Positions 1 through 13,178 of a stretch of 64,000 nt of DNA are shown piece after piece. The stretch lies in NCBI GenBank assembly GCA_030141605.1, contig JAQGDQ010002377.1:248001-312000 (forward strand), given 5' to 3'. The notes below the pieces were generated by a model, which saw only the letters and a program-made list of their open reading frames with translations, was not told where the DNA came from and did not search any database. Source of the stretch: Tubiluchus corallicola. Lineage: Eukaryota; Priapulida; Priapulimorpha; Priapulimorphida; Tubiluchidae. Position numbers and translations under genes: made by a program. Numbering within the stretch: position 1 is the stretch's first letter; each line of letters opens with the position of its first letter.

Positions 1-724
1 CTTTATAAATTATTCACTTACAATGTCAATGACAGCTTGGATTGTAACCAACACTGAACATACAAAAAACATCACAACTACGCAACGCGTCGGACATTTT
101 AGTTACATACGTAATTTTGACAAGAGGCAGCAGGTCTGCTTGCAGAAAAAGTGAAATTAGGTAAGGGGGTCATGCAACTCAACACGCCTTTATGGGTATT
201 TGTCGATAACCGCGAACAATCAAAACGCAGGCAGTTGTCATTCACAAAATCAATTCCTATATCAATAGGATCTGATCACAGCAAACTGTAATCTGCTAAA
301 TTTCGTGGATGAATAAAAAGTACAACGCATTAGTTAGGGCAGAATGTTCGTAACAGTTTGCAAGTTACGTGTATTGTTATTTAATGCAACAAATCAAGCA
401 CTCATTTAATCAATTAGTGAATAATCAATTCTAATCACTAACAGCTGTCATTCCTGGCTACCATAAATTTGTATATTTAAAAAACTGTATTCGCTTTCAC
501 AGATTTATAAGATTATTAGATCCACATAATTACATACATTTGAACAACAATGATACTGTATAATTAAATCAGAGCTTTAAAAAGCAAGTATGTAAGTGAG
601 GTACTTGAGAAGTAAACATACTTGTGTAAAGCATTGTGGATATGTGAAGAAAGGAAGAAAAAGTATGAAAAAACATTGAAAGCATAGGCAAGAAAGCAGA
701 TGAAGATAGATAGAGAGACACACA

Positions 725-781
725 GAGTTAAAAACAGTACTGTGAGTTAAAAACAGTACTGTGAGTTAAAAACAGTATTGT
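725..781. repeat. Three-copy 19-bp tandem repeat
   Basis: The 19-bp unit GAGTTAAAAACAGTACTGT occurs three times head-to-tail; the third copy differs by one base (ACTGT to ATTGT). No coding role is visible. Confidence 0.85.
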
Positions 782-2082
782 GAAACTCTACCTATTTACA
801 TTGTTTATGTATTTTGACATAGTATATTACTAATTCATTAGCATTTAAAAATTTATTCAATTTTTTTTTTGTATATTGTGCGAGTGTGTTATAATAAGGC
901 TAACGTTGCATACTTTTCTGCACTAGTTCACTAACGTGACTGTATTGTTTGTGCTAAACATATACGAATAAATGGTAAATAAAAACATGTATACACAATC
1001 AATGTGCTAACATCAGTTCAACAAAACATAAGATTCACATACAAGATCACTAGACATTAAAAAAATTGTGATCATGCAAGATAAACAAGCAACCGAATGC
1101 TTCAAAGTTTGAAAATGGTATTTTATTATGAAAAAACTTTAGCAAATTTTGAATTAAAAAAGTACCAAAAACTAATATATGTTAGTACATATACACATTT
1201 TAATATATCACATCCATTGCAGGGCTTATGAACTCAAGAATGGCATAGTTAAATATATATCCAACATGGTTTTGGAAATGTTAAAAAATGAACTCTGACA
1301 TATCATAATCTAGCACAAAACATTTTAACCTCTGCATTAAGCGGGGTTAAATATTTCTAGATTTTAGCTCGAGGGCAAAACCCAATTACCTGACAAAGGC
1401 ACACGTGCTTTGTGTACAACTTGTGTCACTTTCTCCTAAAGCTGAGCAAAAGTCTCATACTTATCAATTTTGTAATGTTCACGAATAAAATAATCAGAAT
1501 AATTTAAATTCTTCTTAAAAATGAAATTTCTGCTATTTTTGCAAGTAGAAAAAATATTGTTGTGTCAGGTGGTGCAAAAAAGTGCGAATTTTTGATTACA
1601 ATATTATCGTAAGAAAATAACATAGCACAGCATGTTTGCAGCACAACAAATGTGAAAAGCAATACGAAACTATGTATGTCTCGCGGTAATCACAAAAACA
1701 TACAAACGCACAGTTCTCATAAAGACATTTAGACTGAGGATAGCAAAGTGACCAAAGGCCACCAGTTTATTCTGCCTTGAGCACCAAACAGGCCGAAACA
1801 GCCCATGTTAAATACCAAAATTAATATACTGTGCATTCACTGCACTGTTAACATAAGCATTTTTTTAAACAAAAGCAAATTTATATAGCACATTTTAACA
1901 AAAGAGTGAAATAGTGATTATAAACACGTGATAAATATTCCGACTAAAATTATGCACCTTCAAAAATGGGGGAGATGAAATTGGTGAACGTGAAATTCAA
2001 TGTCCTTGTATGTGGCACAACTAAATACATGTGGACATATAAGACACTAACAGTAGTATAGCTAATAGGGGAGTAAGGGGAA

Positions 2083-2430
2083 CCACTGCTTCCCCAAGCA
2101 CATATTTCAAAATTGGAGCCTTTTGAAATTTTTTAACTATTTAGTTCTCTTGTGCGATAAAAGTTGAATCTTTTTTTTTACATGTAAAATCAAAGTAATT
2201 AAATAACACACATTTTAGTATATTTTGAGATTTATGAGCTTACTATAAAACTTTTCATTGTGTTTTAATTTTAAATATAACACAATAGTTATGTACTTTA
2301 GAACTACATTTTCCTCATGTTTTGATTTTAAATACAAACCAAAAATGTATAATTAATGCGTTAAAAAATGTTTGGTAAATGTGACGGTGCCTTTTTTATG
2401 TGCTTGCTACTTCTAATTCTATGACCTGGC
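2083..2430. repeat. Dispersed repeat, copy 1
   Basis: Shares an ordered series of blocks with 61075-61265: a GAGATTTAT.AGCTTACT block, then a GTGTTTTAATT block, a TTTTGATTTTAAA block and an end resembling TAGAACCTG.CTGC. The order and orientation are the same in both places, so this looks like one interspersed element family. Family unknown; boundaries approximate. Confidence 0.55.
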
Positions 2431-3890
2431 TACGCTCTTGAACACTAGTATGTAGTCAAAATGTTTGGAAATCATTATAAAGCTCTTTTTAGATGACTGA
2501 TGTAATTTACACGGCTGCTGGGTACAAGACTTGGTGTGATCTAGGGCTGTTAAACGATAGAGTAGTGTAAAGCCCGGAAACAAAACAACTAAGTTCTGCA
2601 ACAACTAAGTTCTGATAAGCTTGTTTTACTTCTCCAAAATCCAAATTTTTGACACCTTCACTGAATATGGTGATTCCTGAGAAGTGGGTAGAACTAGTTC
2701 CTGATTTTTCATTCACAGTTTAACTATCCAGTTTCAGCGAGTCATACAATGAGCAAATACTTGCATATGAAAAAACGAAATTAGTTAGGGTACAGACCTT
2801 TACAATTTTCATAAATACTCACAAACTTGCAGCTACAGTTAACAACTTTATGCCACTTAATGACAATTTGCAATCTTAACACTTCTACAGTAAATGATGA
2901 ACAGCATGGCCAAGCATCTTAACAACGTACCAACATAAGGCATTAAACAAATGTTTGGTCATGGTGAACATTCATGTATAATGTTGGAACAGTTGACCTC
3001 AATCACTTATGCATACCTCTGATCTCATGTATTCATTTACCTGAGCATTGTCTCGACAACGACTAGGAAAGCAACGTGGATGGAAATTGATCACATTAAC
3101 TGCTACATGTGCGGCAAATAAACATATCAATTTAGTTAGGTGAATAACTTCCCTAAGTTCTAAAATCTTTGTTTTACAAATGTATAATGAGTTGCTACTA
3201 TATCTTAATTAAATACTGATAACTTGTGTATCTTTAAAGATGAGAGAAGGTGACAACACATCACATCATTATCAGCTTGAAAAACATCCAACTACTGTTG
3301 AATGTTATGTCATTCAAATAAAGTTCAGTTGGCTAGCTTATCGTTTTTGAACAGTTATTTACTGCCTTTATAAGCATCAAAAACACAAAAGTTAAAACTT
3401 GAAAGCTAACTAAATCCGTGCATGTGCATGTCCTAGACTTCAGCACAATTTATCAAAAAATACCTGTTATGGTAAACTTCATAGACTGGGAATATGGCCT
3501 TCAATTGCCAACAGTATGTTAACTGATTCTACATGTACATTCTCATTCTTACTTATACAGTGCTTTTCTATAGTGCTCAGATATAATCATCTGTCAGTAG
3601 CCTGTGTCACACCTCGTTACCAATCCTAACCTCACAGCCCATATTTTCCATGTATTCTGCCATACTTCACTTGGCTTTTCAACAACATTATTTCTAGGTT
3701 ATCTCATTCATCGGTGGGATGTGGTTATGTCTGTGAGTTCAGTAAACAATACCACATACGATCCTTTCATTTTTTACACACTTCACCACACTGCAAGTCA
3801 TAATCGCAAGCGCTCACTTACCAACACGTGTACTCAAGAAACAATGGTTGTGGTAGGACGAAAACCTAGCTCATTATCACAGGTAACTCT

Positions 3891-6800
3891 CTAAGACAAG
3901 CCATCATCAACAGTAGGGACATCCGAGTGATGACGTACATCTTCTATGAGGTATATCCAGCCACAACCAATAAGATGCATAAAACTTACACAAGTATTGA
4001 ACCCAGACAGTCAAGAAATATTCACAAGTGACCACTTGGCTATGCAGCTTGCCCCAAAATACAGTGCATTAGTTTGAATGCACAACAAGATGTAATCATC
4101 TACATGTATTAGATCAATTTTCCATATTTTTATACGCTTATTTCAGTGCAGAAAGCAAACAACAAAATCTCTTACCAATTTGCGCTGCCTGATTATCTTG
4201 GTGCAGAAAGCAAACAACAAAATCACTTACCAATTTGCGCTGCCTGATTTTTTCTGTATGTTCATCGACTATAGTGTTCTGTTTAGCTGCCGCTATTTCA
4301 TCAGCTTCTATGTCGCTTATGTCACTCTGCTCTCTCTCGCCAATACTATTATCATTATCATCGCCATCATCATCATCAGTATCACTGTCTCCGTTGTCTG
4401 AGGCGCAAGTAGTAGCCATTGTGTTCTTAAGGTGTAATAAAGTCACTGCACTGGTGGTTTCCAAAAGTGGCGTTGTCTGTAAAAAACGACAATTGTATAT
4501 TACAATCACACAAAGGACCAGCTATATAATGTAAAAATGCCTGTGGAGACAATGTCACAAGCAAAATATAACTATCATATGTTTATGGTTTAATACATTT
4601 AGAGGCTTAATTGATATTTTTCTAAGCAGAGCTCAAGATGCGGACGGTACAGTTACAATTCTTACTGACCTAATGGCCAATAAGACTTGTCTGAAAAACA
4701 TAATAAAATTCCTAACAACATTTTTCTAACACATGGGTTTCTGCTGAAGCACTCGTGTGAACGATGGCACAAAATCTTTATCACAAGAGTGCAAACCACG
4801 TCCTCAAAGAAATGATAAAAAAATTGGACAATCATGGCATGCTAACAATTTTAGCTGAATGCCCACAACAAAAGTTGATAAGCAGGATACATTACAATTT
4901 TTTGCTGGGCAGCAAAAACTAACCAGCAGCACCGTCAGACGGCTGTGGTACTGGACTGATAGTATTAAAAGCATCGGATTAGATCTCCAGAAGACTATTG
5001 TAGATGTTACTATTTTAAAAGATTGTTTAACTAAAGTTTGAAATTAGCTCCCACAAACTAATACTTAAAAATTCAAGGAACCCAATTATGGCATGTGCCT
5101 ATGTGTGCACGAATAGGCATGAAATGCAAATCTTGGAACACTGAGCTATTACATACAGGATCAGTATTAAGTTCATTAAACCAAGAACATCTTTAAAAGT
5201 GAACTGATTAACAAATTAATAAATCAATGCAGCATTAATTATATCATAAGCAAACCGGAGCATTCTCTTGGCATATTCTGCATGGCTATTCTAAAGCAAT
5301 GACTGATTGAGAGTGCTTCAAATGAAGTATAACTTGACATAACTGCTTCATGTTTGTGACAGCACTCATAATGAAAGATGGAGAAGCTTTCGGTGGTTAG
5401 TAATAATAACCATGGTGGATAATACTTTTTCTTCACATCACATGCAACTGCTAAATCTCAGTAAGTGCGTAAAGTTATGATCACGATAAATATCTTGTAA
5501 GCCGTTCAAGCAACAATATGGTAACGAAAAGATAAATAAGGTTCTAAGCCTAATGTGTGCCTATAAAACCAATTCTGCATTAAGGCAAGTAGAAATCAGC
5601 ATTTAGCATGCTTTACGAGTTTTGCGGTTTAACTTCAGTCTCCATGGTGCTCCATCAGTGAAGATGTTAGCTAGCTGTTAGCTGCCCGAGTGACGCTTCA
5701 CTCCTTCATTTCTTTAATAAGAAAATGATTTTAAAACTAAATAAATTTTGTCACCATCTCATTATATTATCATCACTATCATCATCGTTATCATCAGCTA
5801 ATCCTTAACAGTCACCATTGATGATGATCATTTTACTCACACATGCAGATGGTGACGGTGTGTCAGTGCATTCAGGCGGAACATCATCTTCTTCGTCAGC
5901 CACCTCTTTTAAGTGTTGATTTGGATGACTAGTAGACGGTTTCTCTTTTCCAGGACTACCATGGTCCATCTCTTTACCTGTGCGTTCTAGGGCCAACCAC
6001 TGTTTAGTTCTAGCAGAACTACGAGTCTCACTGGAAAGATGAAAGCTTAGCTACTAGACATTCTACATCAAATCATTATCACCAAACAAACCAATTTTAT
6101 AACAGTAACAAACCAACCTTAGAAAGTTTTTTAGAATGTTGCCAATTAAACCGCTGACAAAAAATCTGTTTGTTTCACAAAGCACATGCACGCACACACG
6201 CACGCATGCATACACACACACACACACACACACATGCTCATACATGCATGCGCACACACATGATAAAACAATTGTCCGCACTTCAAAAAACATAAAAAGG
6301 GCCAGAAACTGACAGGACCAGGAAAAAGTGAGAAGAAATTTTCGAGATAATACCTAGCTCAGTTTTTGATCAGTTTGTCAGTCACAGTTATTAACCTTTT
6401 GTAGCACAATGGTTGAGACAGCGAGTGTCCAACATGCTCTTGAGAGCACCAACATAGCATTATATGATGCCATTTTAGCCAATTTCAAGGGTACTCTCAA
6501 TGAAACACTTAAGAAGTGTAGGCTATCTGAGATCTCCTCTTAGTTAGTAGATTCCTCAAAAAGCTCTCTCAACCTGCAGTCGAGCTGAGACAGATTCTAT
6601 CCCATTAAACAGAAAAGGCTTTTTCTTAAGAATGGTTGGGTTAAGAACTACTCACCGCCGGCATGCCTTTGCCCGGCGTGCTGCTGCAATCTGTGCAAGC
6701 TTTGAGCAGATGAGACGGTGCCGGTTGAGATTGACAATGTTCTCTCCGATGCCTGGAATATCTGAAAGATCCTTCACGCTGACGAAACCACCTCGTATCT

Positions 6801-9800
6801 ATACAAAATAATGCAATTATTAAACATTAGTTGAAAGCCATGAAAACTGGCCACTCTGTAACACATATTACATAATTATACATGTAGTTTGTATCGCACT
6901 GTTGTTGTGTGTGTACCTAGAAGCCACCATCCAGCGCTCAATGCAGGGGCCAGTTTTTATGTTAATAACTGTGGTGGGAGGAGAACCTTTATATATATAT
7001 ATATATAGGCAAGCAACAATGAAATAAATAATCAGAAGCAGTATGGCACATGAAAATTCCCAGAATTTATTTTCTTGACAGTTACCCATTCATTTGCTAA
7101 CCAAACCTAGCACTGTTCAACTTTGGTTACTAACCACATACCATGACCACTCAACTATTCAGTTCACTTTTTAACAGAACTAAGCAAAGCGAGATATACT
7201 GCAGTGAAATGTATCTCACAGCATAAATTATTTAAAAATAATAGATTGTAATCCGTTTCAAATCTCCTTTCCCACAAGGAAGAAGGAACTATATGACCTC
7301 TTCAGTGCTGAGTAATGACAGCATGTGAACTTACAAAAGAGGAAGTTACTTAGAACAGTTTCCTTACAAAATTAACCGTAACAGCACATAATAAATAAAC
7401 AACTAAATGAACACGAAGGAATGATTAGATGAGTAAGGAAATCAATAAAAACGAATGAATCAGTGAATAAATGCCTGTATGAAGAATGTATACAGGAAGA
7501 ACACACAAATGAATGAAATAATGATCAAAAGTAGATTAATAAGTTAAATAAAAAGTAAATGGCAAAAGGGAAAAGTAAAAGAAGAAATCTGCAAAGAATA
7601 AGTAAAATGTATTCAACAAACAATTTGCCATTTCAAGAATAAAGGTACGTTCACACAAATAAATGATCTCAAAAGAGACATTAAACTAATCTATTCTATG
7701 TTACGCAGCTTATGTACTGAACAACTGTAACAGCTTATGCACTGAATCAAGTTCTTTAGACTAAACCATGTATTAAATCTCCTGGCTTTATCTCCTCTGC
7801 CATAATAAATGGTCACTGCCGAACGAATGGACAGGTGTTCCCTTAATCAAAAAATACACTAAAATGAGCATTTAATCACTCCAGTACGAACCTGCAGCAT
7901 GACTAGCGTCACACATTTCTGCCTCTAGAAATCAAAAACTCCAAATAATCACAGCCATTTTGATGAGTGAGTATCACATTTCAGGGAATCTAACATATGT
8001 ATATTTATAAGAAATCTAGCTTTGCGCAACACTAGAGCTAACACCATAGACATTGTTACTGTACTTTCAGGGCTGGATTTTAAACAGTTTTCTTATAGGT
8101 CAGAGCTACTAGGGATAAAAATGAACTAATAGAAAGTACTCAGGGTACACTAGGCAACAACAAACTTATAAAAAACTAATAAAACTTCAGAATATCAAGC
8201 ACAGTACAGCCACACATCATAGAAAGTACTATAAGAATGTCTTCTGATAGTAATACTAGGTGTTCTGTGGTGCGTAACTGGTAGCACCCCGTACCTGGGG
8301 TTGTAGTGCAAGGCAGTGAAGGCACACAACGTTTCCCGGACACACACCAGCACACAAGACAGTCAGATGTGGGTCAATAGTGGTAGCACGAACGGGTGTG
8401 ATCACACAAAGCGGCTCGTCAATAACAAAGTGTCAATAGAATTAAAGCACACCATCAACCGTGAACTGTATCATTAATTAATCATGAACTCCGTTTTTAT
8501 TTTCCTAGGTATATAAGCAATTTCACTTGCAAGTCAGATTTATGATGTCATGTAAGCAAATATGTCTGATTAAAATCTAATAAATTTCCTGTATTTTTGC
8601 GACAACATACCGTTCATTAGATGACCATCATTTGAAGCTTCATTCATATTTGTGTAAAAAGTGCCACTTTACAAATCAAATGTGGAATTTTAAAAATATA
8701 GTGGAGTTCACGCTGAGGGTTTTCACGTACATGCTTCACGTGAATGGCTCTTGATTGCCTGGGTTCAATACTCACCCTGAGCTATTTTTATTTAAATTGA
8801 TTCTGGCTGTTTAACTCTACTAATTTAGCCATTTATCTTATATCAGATATCCCTAATAAAGAGCCCGTGTACATTCATGCCACAAACATTGCAATGAAGA
8901 GGCCTTGCCAATCAATGCTTGATATCAACTCGCAGTGTGCCAAAGCTATTAATATACATAAAATGACGAAATCATAGTTGGGAGGTACTGGATATGCAAA
9001 TGCAGATGTACATATTATATAATGATGTTAATTTTATAAATTTTGATGCCTATGCAACTACAATTAATTTAATTGAAAAGGTTGACTATTGAGTTCACTT
9101 AGGAATTACGTTTTGTAATTTATTAAGATTTCGCCATAGCAAAATCTTACTGTTTTTCATTGAGTGCAAATTTGATATTATTTATTCTCCGCCATTTTAA
9201 CGCTTAATAACTCGTAAGCCTTGCAAGCTAGGGTCGCCAAACACGCAGAGTTGGTAGCCCTGGGCAGGGGACGTACAAATGTATAGCAATCGCTGACCAG
9301 TGGTCAAGGGGGGAAGGACAGTGGCCGTTGGTCGGTTTTTCCTTTATGATTCAACTCCTCCTACGACTTTCGTCATTTTCCAAATTTTTTTCACAAGTAT
9401 TTGGGTACTGTGGGGCAGGTGTGCACCTGGGGTTTTAAAAAGCCGACAAGCTTTAAACGCCCGAGTGAGGGGCCAAAATGCAAAATTTGGGGACCGCCTA
9501 ATTTGTGACCTTTTACACGCTGAGTGCTAGGGACATAAAACTCACAGGGTGCTAGGGACTCTCTGGCCAAAGTTATATATGTATACACGTGACTCAAGTT
9601 GCCGAGTCAAAGGTCATGGAGCAGTCGGGTCTTCATTTATTTTTCTTTAAGATCCATCTGCTCCCACAGTTTGTGGGCTAGGGCGACAATATTTGGTGGT
9701 TAGGTGGGGCCAAGTTGTTGGATATGGCAAAATATGGGTGATTTGGAGGGGGACAATTTTCCGCTAGGAGGCAAAAACCAAAAAATGGGGGTCGGGAACT

Positions 9801-12800
9801 GACGTGCACTGAGTGTTGAGCAAAGGTACCTTGTAGCATATGAAATGAAAGGTCTCAATGAGGCAGATCGAATGGCATATGTTGCAACGAGAATAGCTAA
9901 TCCGCGACCCCGCTAGGGGGCAAAAACGGAAAAATTGGGGTCGGGAACAGAAATGCATTGAGTGTTTACGAATAGTACCATGTAGCATATCAAGGTCTTG
10001 ATGAGGCGAATTGAATGGTATAGGTTACAATGTGAGTCCACATAAAACAACTGAAGCTACTGAACTGATACAGCAGACGGTTTTGCTTTATACACGCCAT
10101 TTGACGGTTGTAGTACACTTAACCTTTGACCTACAGCAACTGTTCGTGCACACATCGAAACTGTAAAAATGCTTACTGGCACCATTCAGCTTTTATCTGC
10201 ACCAAAGTTTTTAAAATAACTGCAAAATCATACAACTGTAGCTGATAGGTATATTAGAAGTCACTGGTCCATTACACTTCGTTCAAAGGGCGTGTAAAAA
10301 AGGCAAAAGCAACCATTTTCTATAGATTATTTAACACTGTTTCGTCATTTAATAAATAGCTACAAGGATACGATGTAAACTGTTAATAAGTTGCTAAAAA
10401 GCCACATGTTAAATTTGTCTCCTCTTGTGAGCCAAAGCTTATATGTCATTATATGTTCAGTATCAATTGCAGAGTAATAAGATCATATTTACAAATGATT
10501 AGAGCAGTTAGCCAATGCAAAGACATCATTTACAGATAATATAAAAATAAGGTGAGCAGAATACAAAAGAAGGCTGCAAATTAGAAATTATACCCATTAT
10601 ATCAGAAAAAACAACTTTTTCTCACAGTATTAGAAATCTGTAACCATGTGCGAAAGCAAGACCACTAAGGCTCCTGGTTTCATACGTTCACTGGCCTCAT
10701 AAAAATTCTGGAAAATTTGGTTTTCTTAGCACTGACACCAAACACATGATAAACAAACAAAATTTAAGAACCATGACTAATATCTCAGGTTAATATCTCA
10801 GTAGCAATATGAGGTCAAAAATGCTAAAAAATACCAATGTTAAATTACTATAAAAATGCCTAATTAATGAGTGGTTATTTGGCATGAATGAACAGTTAGT
10901 ACCGCTGCACACCCTCTTCACCAATGTATCTGCCTGGGAAAGTTTTCTGCTGTATGAATGAAAACACTGATTTTGAGCGGAATAACAAACTATTTAAAAT
11001 ATACGTTTAAAATTAAAAATCAATCGATTTTAGAACAGCTGTTGTGCAAGACAAATAATTTTGAAACACACACTCAAATTTTAAAATATGTAAAACATGC
11101 ACATGTACAAAATATAAGAAAACATTGTAGATGTCCCATGATGTCTAAATCATAAATAAATAAGTGCAGACTATCCCTCAAGTTCAGCAGACAATGAACA
11201 TTATCACACAGATCAGCCTTATGCATTAATTATGTGAGCTACAGGACATCTCGAGGGGCAGCATTTGGAGCACTTCATTTCAGGAAATTTTTGGCCCTGT
11301 CATGAAGTCTTCAAACATCTTGAAGCAAAAAACTGAACAAGCCAAACGCATATGACATCGAACCTTAGACATTAGAAACCTACTAGCTGTACCTAACCCA
11401 TAAAAATCAAACTATGGGATACTTATGATGAAATCAATTAGGAATAGACACTGTTATAAAAATATTTAGCAAAGCTTAGATATATGAAGGGACTATGTTT
11501 GGATCAAGCCAAAGTTCAAAGACATGTATTTATAAGTAAGACAACATGAATTGAACAACCATCTTGCTGCAACATCACTAAATTTTAAATACTAATGCAG
11601 ATAGATAAATCACATTCATTGTTATGTTTAAGTACCACCATCATAAAAACCATCCATAAATTAGATTAGATTAGATTTACTGACTAAAAATTACAAAAAT
11701 AAAAGATAAAAACTTAACAAAGAGTAAATTAGTCAAACAAGAACAACACTCAAATTGACCGTGTAACAATTAAAATAACTTGAAATGATCAGGCACAAAA
11801 TTAATGACTAGCTCAGTGTCCTGGCGAGTGAAAATACTAACTTCCTAGTTCCTCACTAAAAACAGTCTTGTTTCTAACGTTTCATACATATCATACTATA
11901 TTTACATTAGTAAATATAAATAAAAATGAAAATGAAGGAATTAGTAAATAATAATAATCTGATATAAAAAAATATACTTATGATTTAGGTCAAATTAAAA
12001 CATTCCTTAATCAAAATAAAAAAATTGTACAATAAATGTTATTAAGCATTATAAAAATCAAATGCAGACTTCATTTTCATTGCGTTTACAAAATTAGCAA
12101 AAGCGTGATGAAACAGTTTTTGATGTTTGTCAAGGAGCTCAAACCTTACTTGATATCGTATATACAATAGTTTTTAATGTATCAGCCAAATGGTGTACGA
12201 GTTTTAAATATGAATGTAACTTAATGGTAATTTAATCTTTTTTCTATTCAGCTACAAAAAAAAGTGCAAGAATACACGAATAGTTCCAGAACTTCTGGGT
12301 ATTAATTTTGTCGAAACGTAGACAGTTATAGTTGCAGTAGACAAATCTTAGGTAGGCCACACAAAAGTTTATTCCTGTCTTAGCTTTATGAGGTCAAAAG
12401 ACATCAGTAGGAGACTTAAAAATATTCTTAAGCTTTGTGAATATTTAAAGCTGGATCATGAAACATTTAAAATCCGTTGAAATCAAAGTTTGTTTATTTC
12501 CCACCAGTTAGAAGTAAAGTTTTAAATTATTTTCAATGCACATTATTTCACACTTTGTTTTTTAGTTTTTTGTTTCACATTACTAAATTATCGTATAGTC
12601 TGTTTTTTGTAAGCATGAACGTATATTGATAATTATGGAATAAGCGGCAACACTACTCGGTCATTAATACACTAATTTGACAGAAAATACGGTATTTTTA
12701 GCCTCCAATATGATAATAAGCATCATACAAAACAGCAACGTTGACCAGAGTTTGTCGTCGAAAACATGGCTGCGTACACTCCGAAAGAGTGATGTCTTAA

Positions 12801-13178
12801 TAATCATTGCATTTTGTTTTAAATTAAAAAATACGCTTTTATATGACTACATCCGGTAAGTATATGAATGTACAAAATTTTTGTAATAAAATTCTGGTCA
12901 GGTGTGCAATAAACAAAATATTACCTGGGCGATTAGATAGAAAAAGATGTATTTTTGTTGTCAGTCTTAGATCCTTTTAGTTGCTTTTCATTTGTTTCTG
13001 AAGAGAAATAGAAGTGTAAGTATTTAAATAACAGTCATCTACTACTAATTACCTTTCTAGATTTGATTATTTGCTTTGCCTTTCTGGGTCCGACCCCAGT
13101 CAGACTTTGTAACTGTGTAAGATCAGCTGTATTTATATCAAGTTTCCACTTCCTGTTTCCACGTCTTCCTCTTTCCAT
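3891..13178 (-). CDS. Unrecognised protein with two helix-hairpin-helix motifs and an acidic tail
   Basis: Five coding exons with matching phases: 13053-13178, 6656-6798, 5841-6009, 4231-4476 (or 4176-4476) and 3891-3943. Start ATG is at 13178; an in-frame TGA lies 21 bases upstream, just after a good acceptor (TTTTTGCAG), so a spliced 5' leader is likely. Residues about 13-80 carry two hairpins, LTGVGPRKAKQIIKSR and IPGIGENIVNLNRHRL, joined exactly at an exon boundary; this resembles the ComEA/EEPD1-type DNA-binding fold. After a basic AARRAKACRR segment the protein is low-complexity and acidic (SDTDDDDGDDNDN). No nuclease domain follows, so it is not EEPD1. Length is 253 or 263 residues, depending on which of two duplicated donors is used. 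Exons 1-4 are well supported; the last exon is tentative. The name and function are unknown; nuclear nucleic-acid binding is an inference from the fold. Confidence 0.72.
4146..4254. repeat. 55-bp tandem duplication that doubles a splice donor
   Basis: Copies at 4146-4200 and 4201-4254 start with GTGCAGAAAG and differ at one base over about 50. Each contains, on the minus strand, the last bases of an exon followed by a donor (AAATTG/GTAAGT in the upstream copy, AAATTG/GTAAGA in the downstream copy). Because 55 is not a multiple of three, the two donors are in different phases relative to the upstream exon. Confidence 0.92.
6183..6262. repeat. CA/TG microsatellite
   Basis: A run of (CA)n with interspersed CG and TG steps, inside an intron of the helix-hairpin-helix gene. 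A minus-strand open frame across it encodes only Cys/Val repeats and is not a gene. Confidence 0.95.
6989..7008. repeat. TA microsatellite
   Basis: A pure AT dinucleotide run of about 20 bases within the large intron of the helix-hairpin-helix gene. Confidence 0.9.
9465..10035. repeat. Tandem repeat with about 149-bp period
   Basis: Two clear copies begin with CCGCTAGG at 9761 and 9910. Each then shows a GGCAAAAAC block, a TGGGGGTCGGGAAC block, TGCA(C/T)TGAGTGTT, GTA(C)CATGTAGCATAT and GG(T)ATGGCAAA-like ends. A more diverged relative, with GGGGCCAAAATGC and CGCTGAGTGCTAG, lies at about 9465-9545. The block is visibly richer in G and C than its surroundings. Confidence 0.75.

Larger units (their letters stand above)
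1..3890. other. Non-coding stretch, no gene recognised
   Basis: AT-rich DNA with stop codons in all frames. The longest open stretches (minus strand near 2419-2716, plus strand 3604-3894) have no recognisable domain, no convincing splice context and no coding-like composition. It contains a short tandem repeat at 725-781 and a dispersed repeat at about 2083-2430. The right edge probably includes the 3' untranslated region of the minus-strand helix-hairpin-helix gene. Confidence 0.6.
6799..13052 (-). other. 6.2-kb intron of the helix-hairpin-helix gene
   Basis: Bounded by donor AAG/GTAATT (exon 1) and acceptor TTTTGTATAG/ATA (exon 2), both in phase 0. Apart from a TA microsatellite near 6989 and a GC-richer block with a diverged 149-bp tandem repeat near 9230-10035, the intron shows no structure. 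No internal gene was recognised on either strand. Confidence 0.65.

Noticed and set aside
3604-3894. 96-codon plus-strand ORF
   Set aside because: No recognisable domain, and its end overlaps the tentative last exon of the minus-strand helix-hairpin-helix gene.
4180-4534. Plus-strand ORFs of 73 and 99 codons
   Set aside because: They are antisense shadows of the acidic, GAT/GAC-rich exon on the minus strand (poly-Ile/Ser from ATC/TCA repeats).
8730-8800. GGGTTCAATACTC with flanks, considered as a tRNA gene
   Set aside because: Acceptor and D-arm pairing could not be made.
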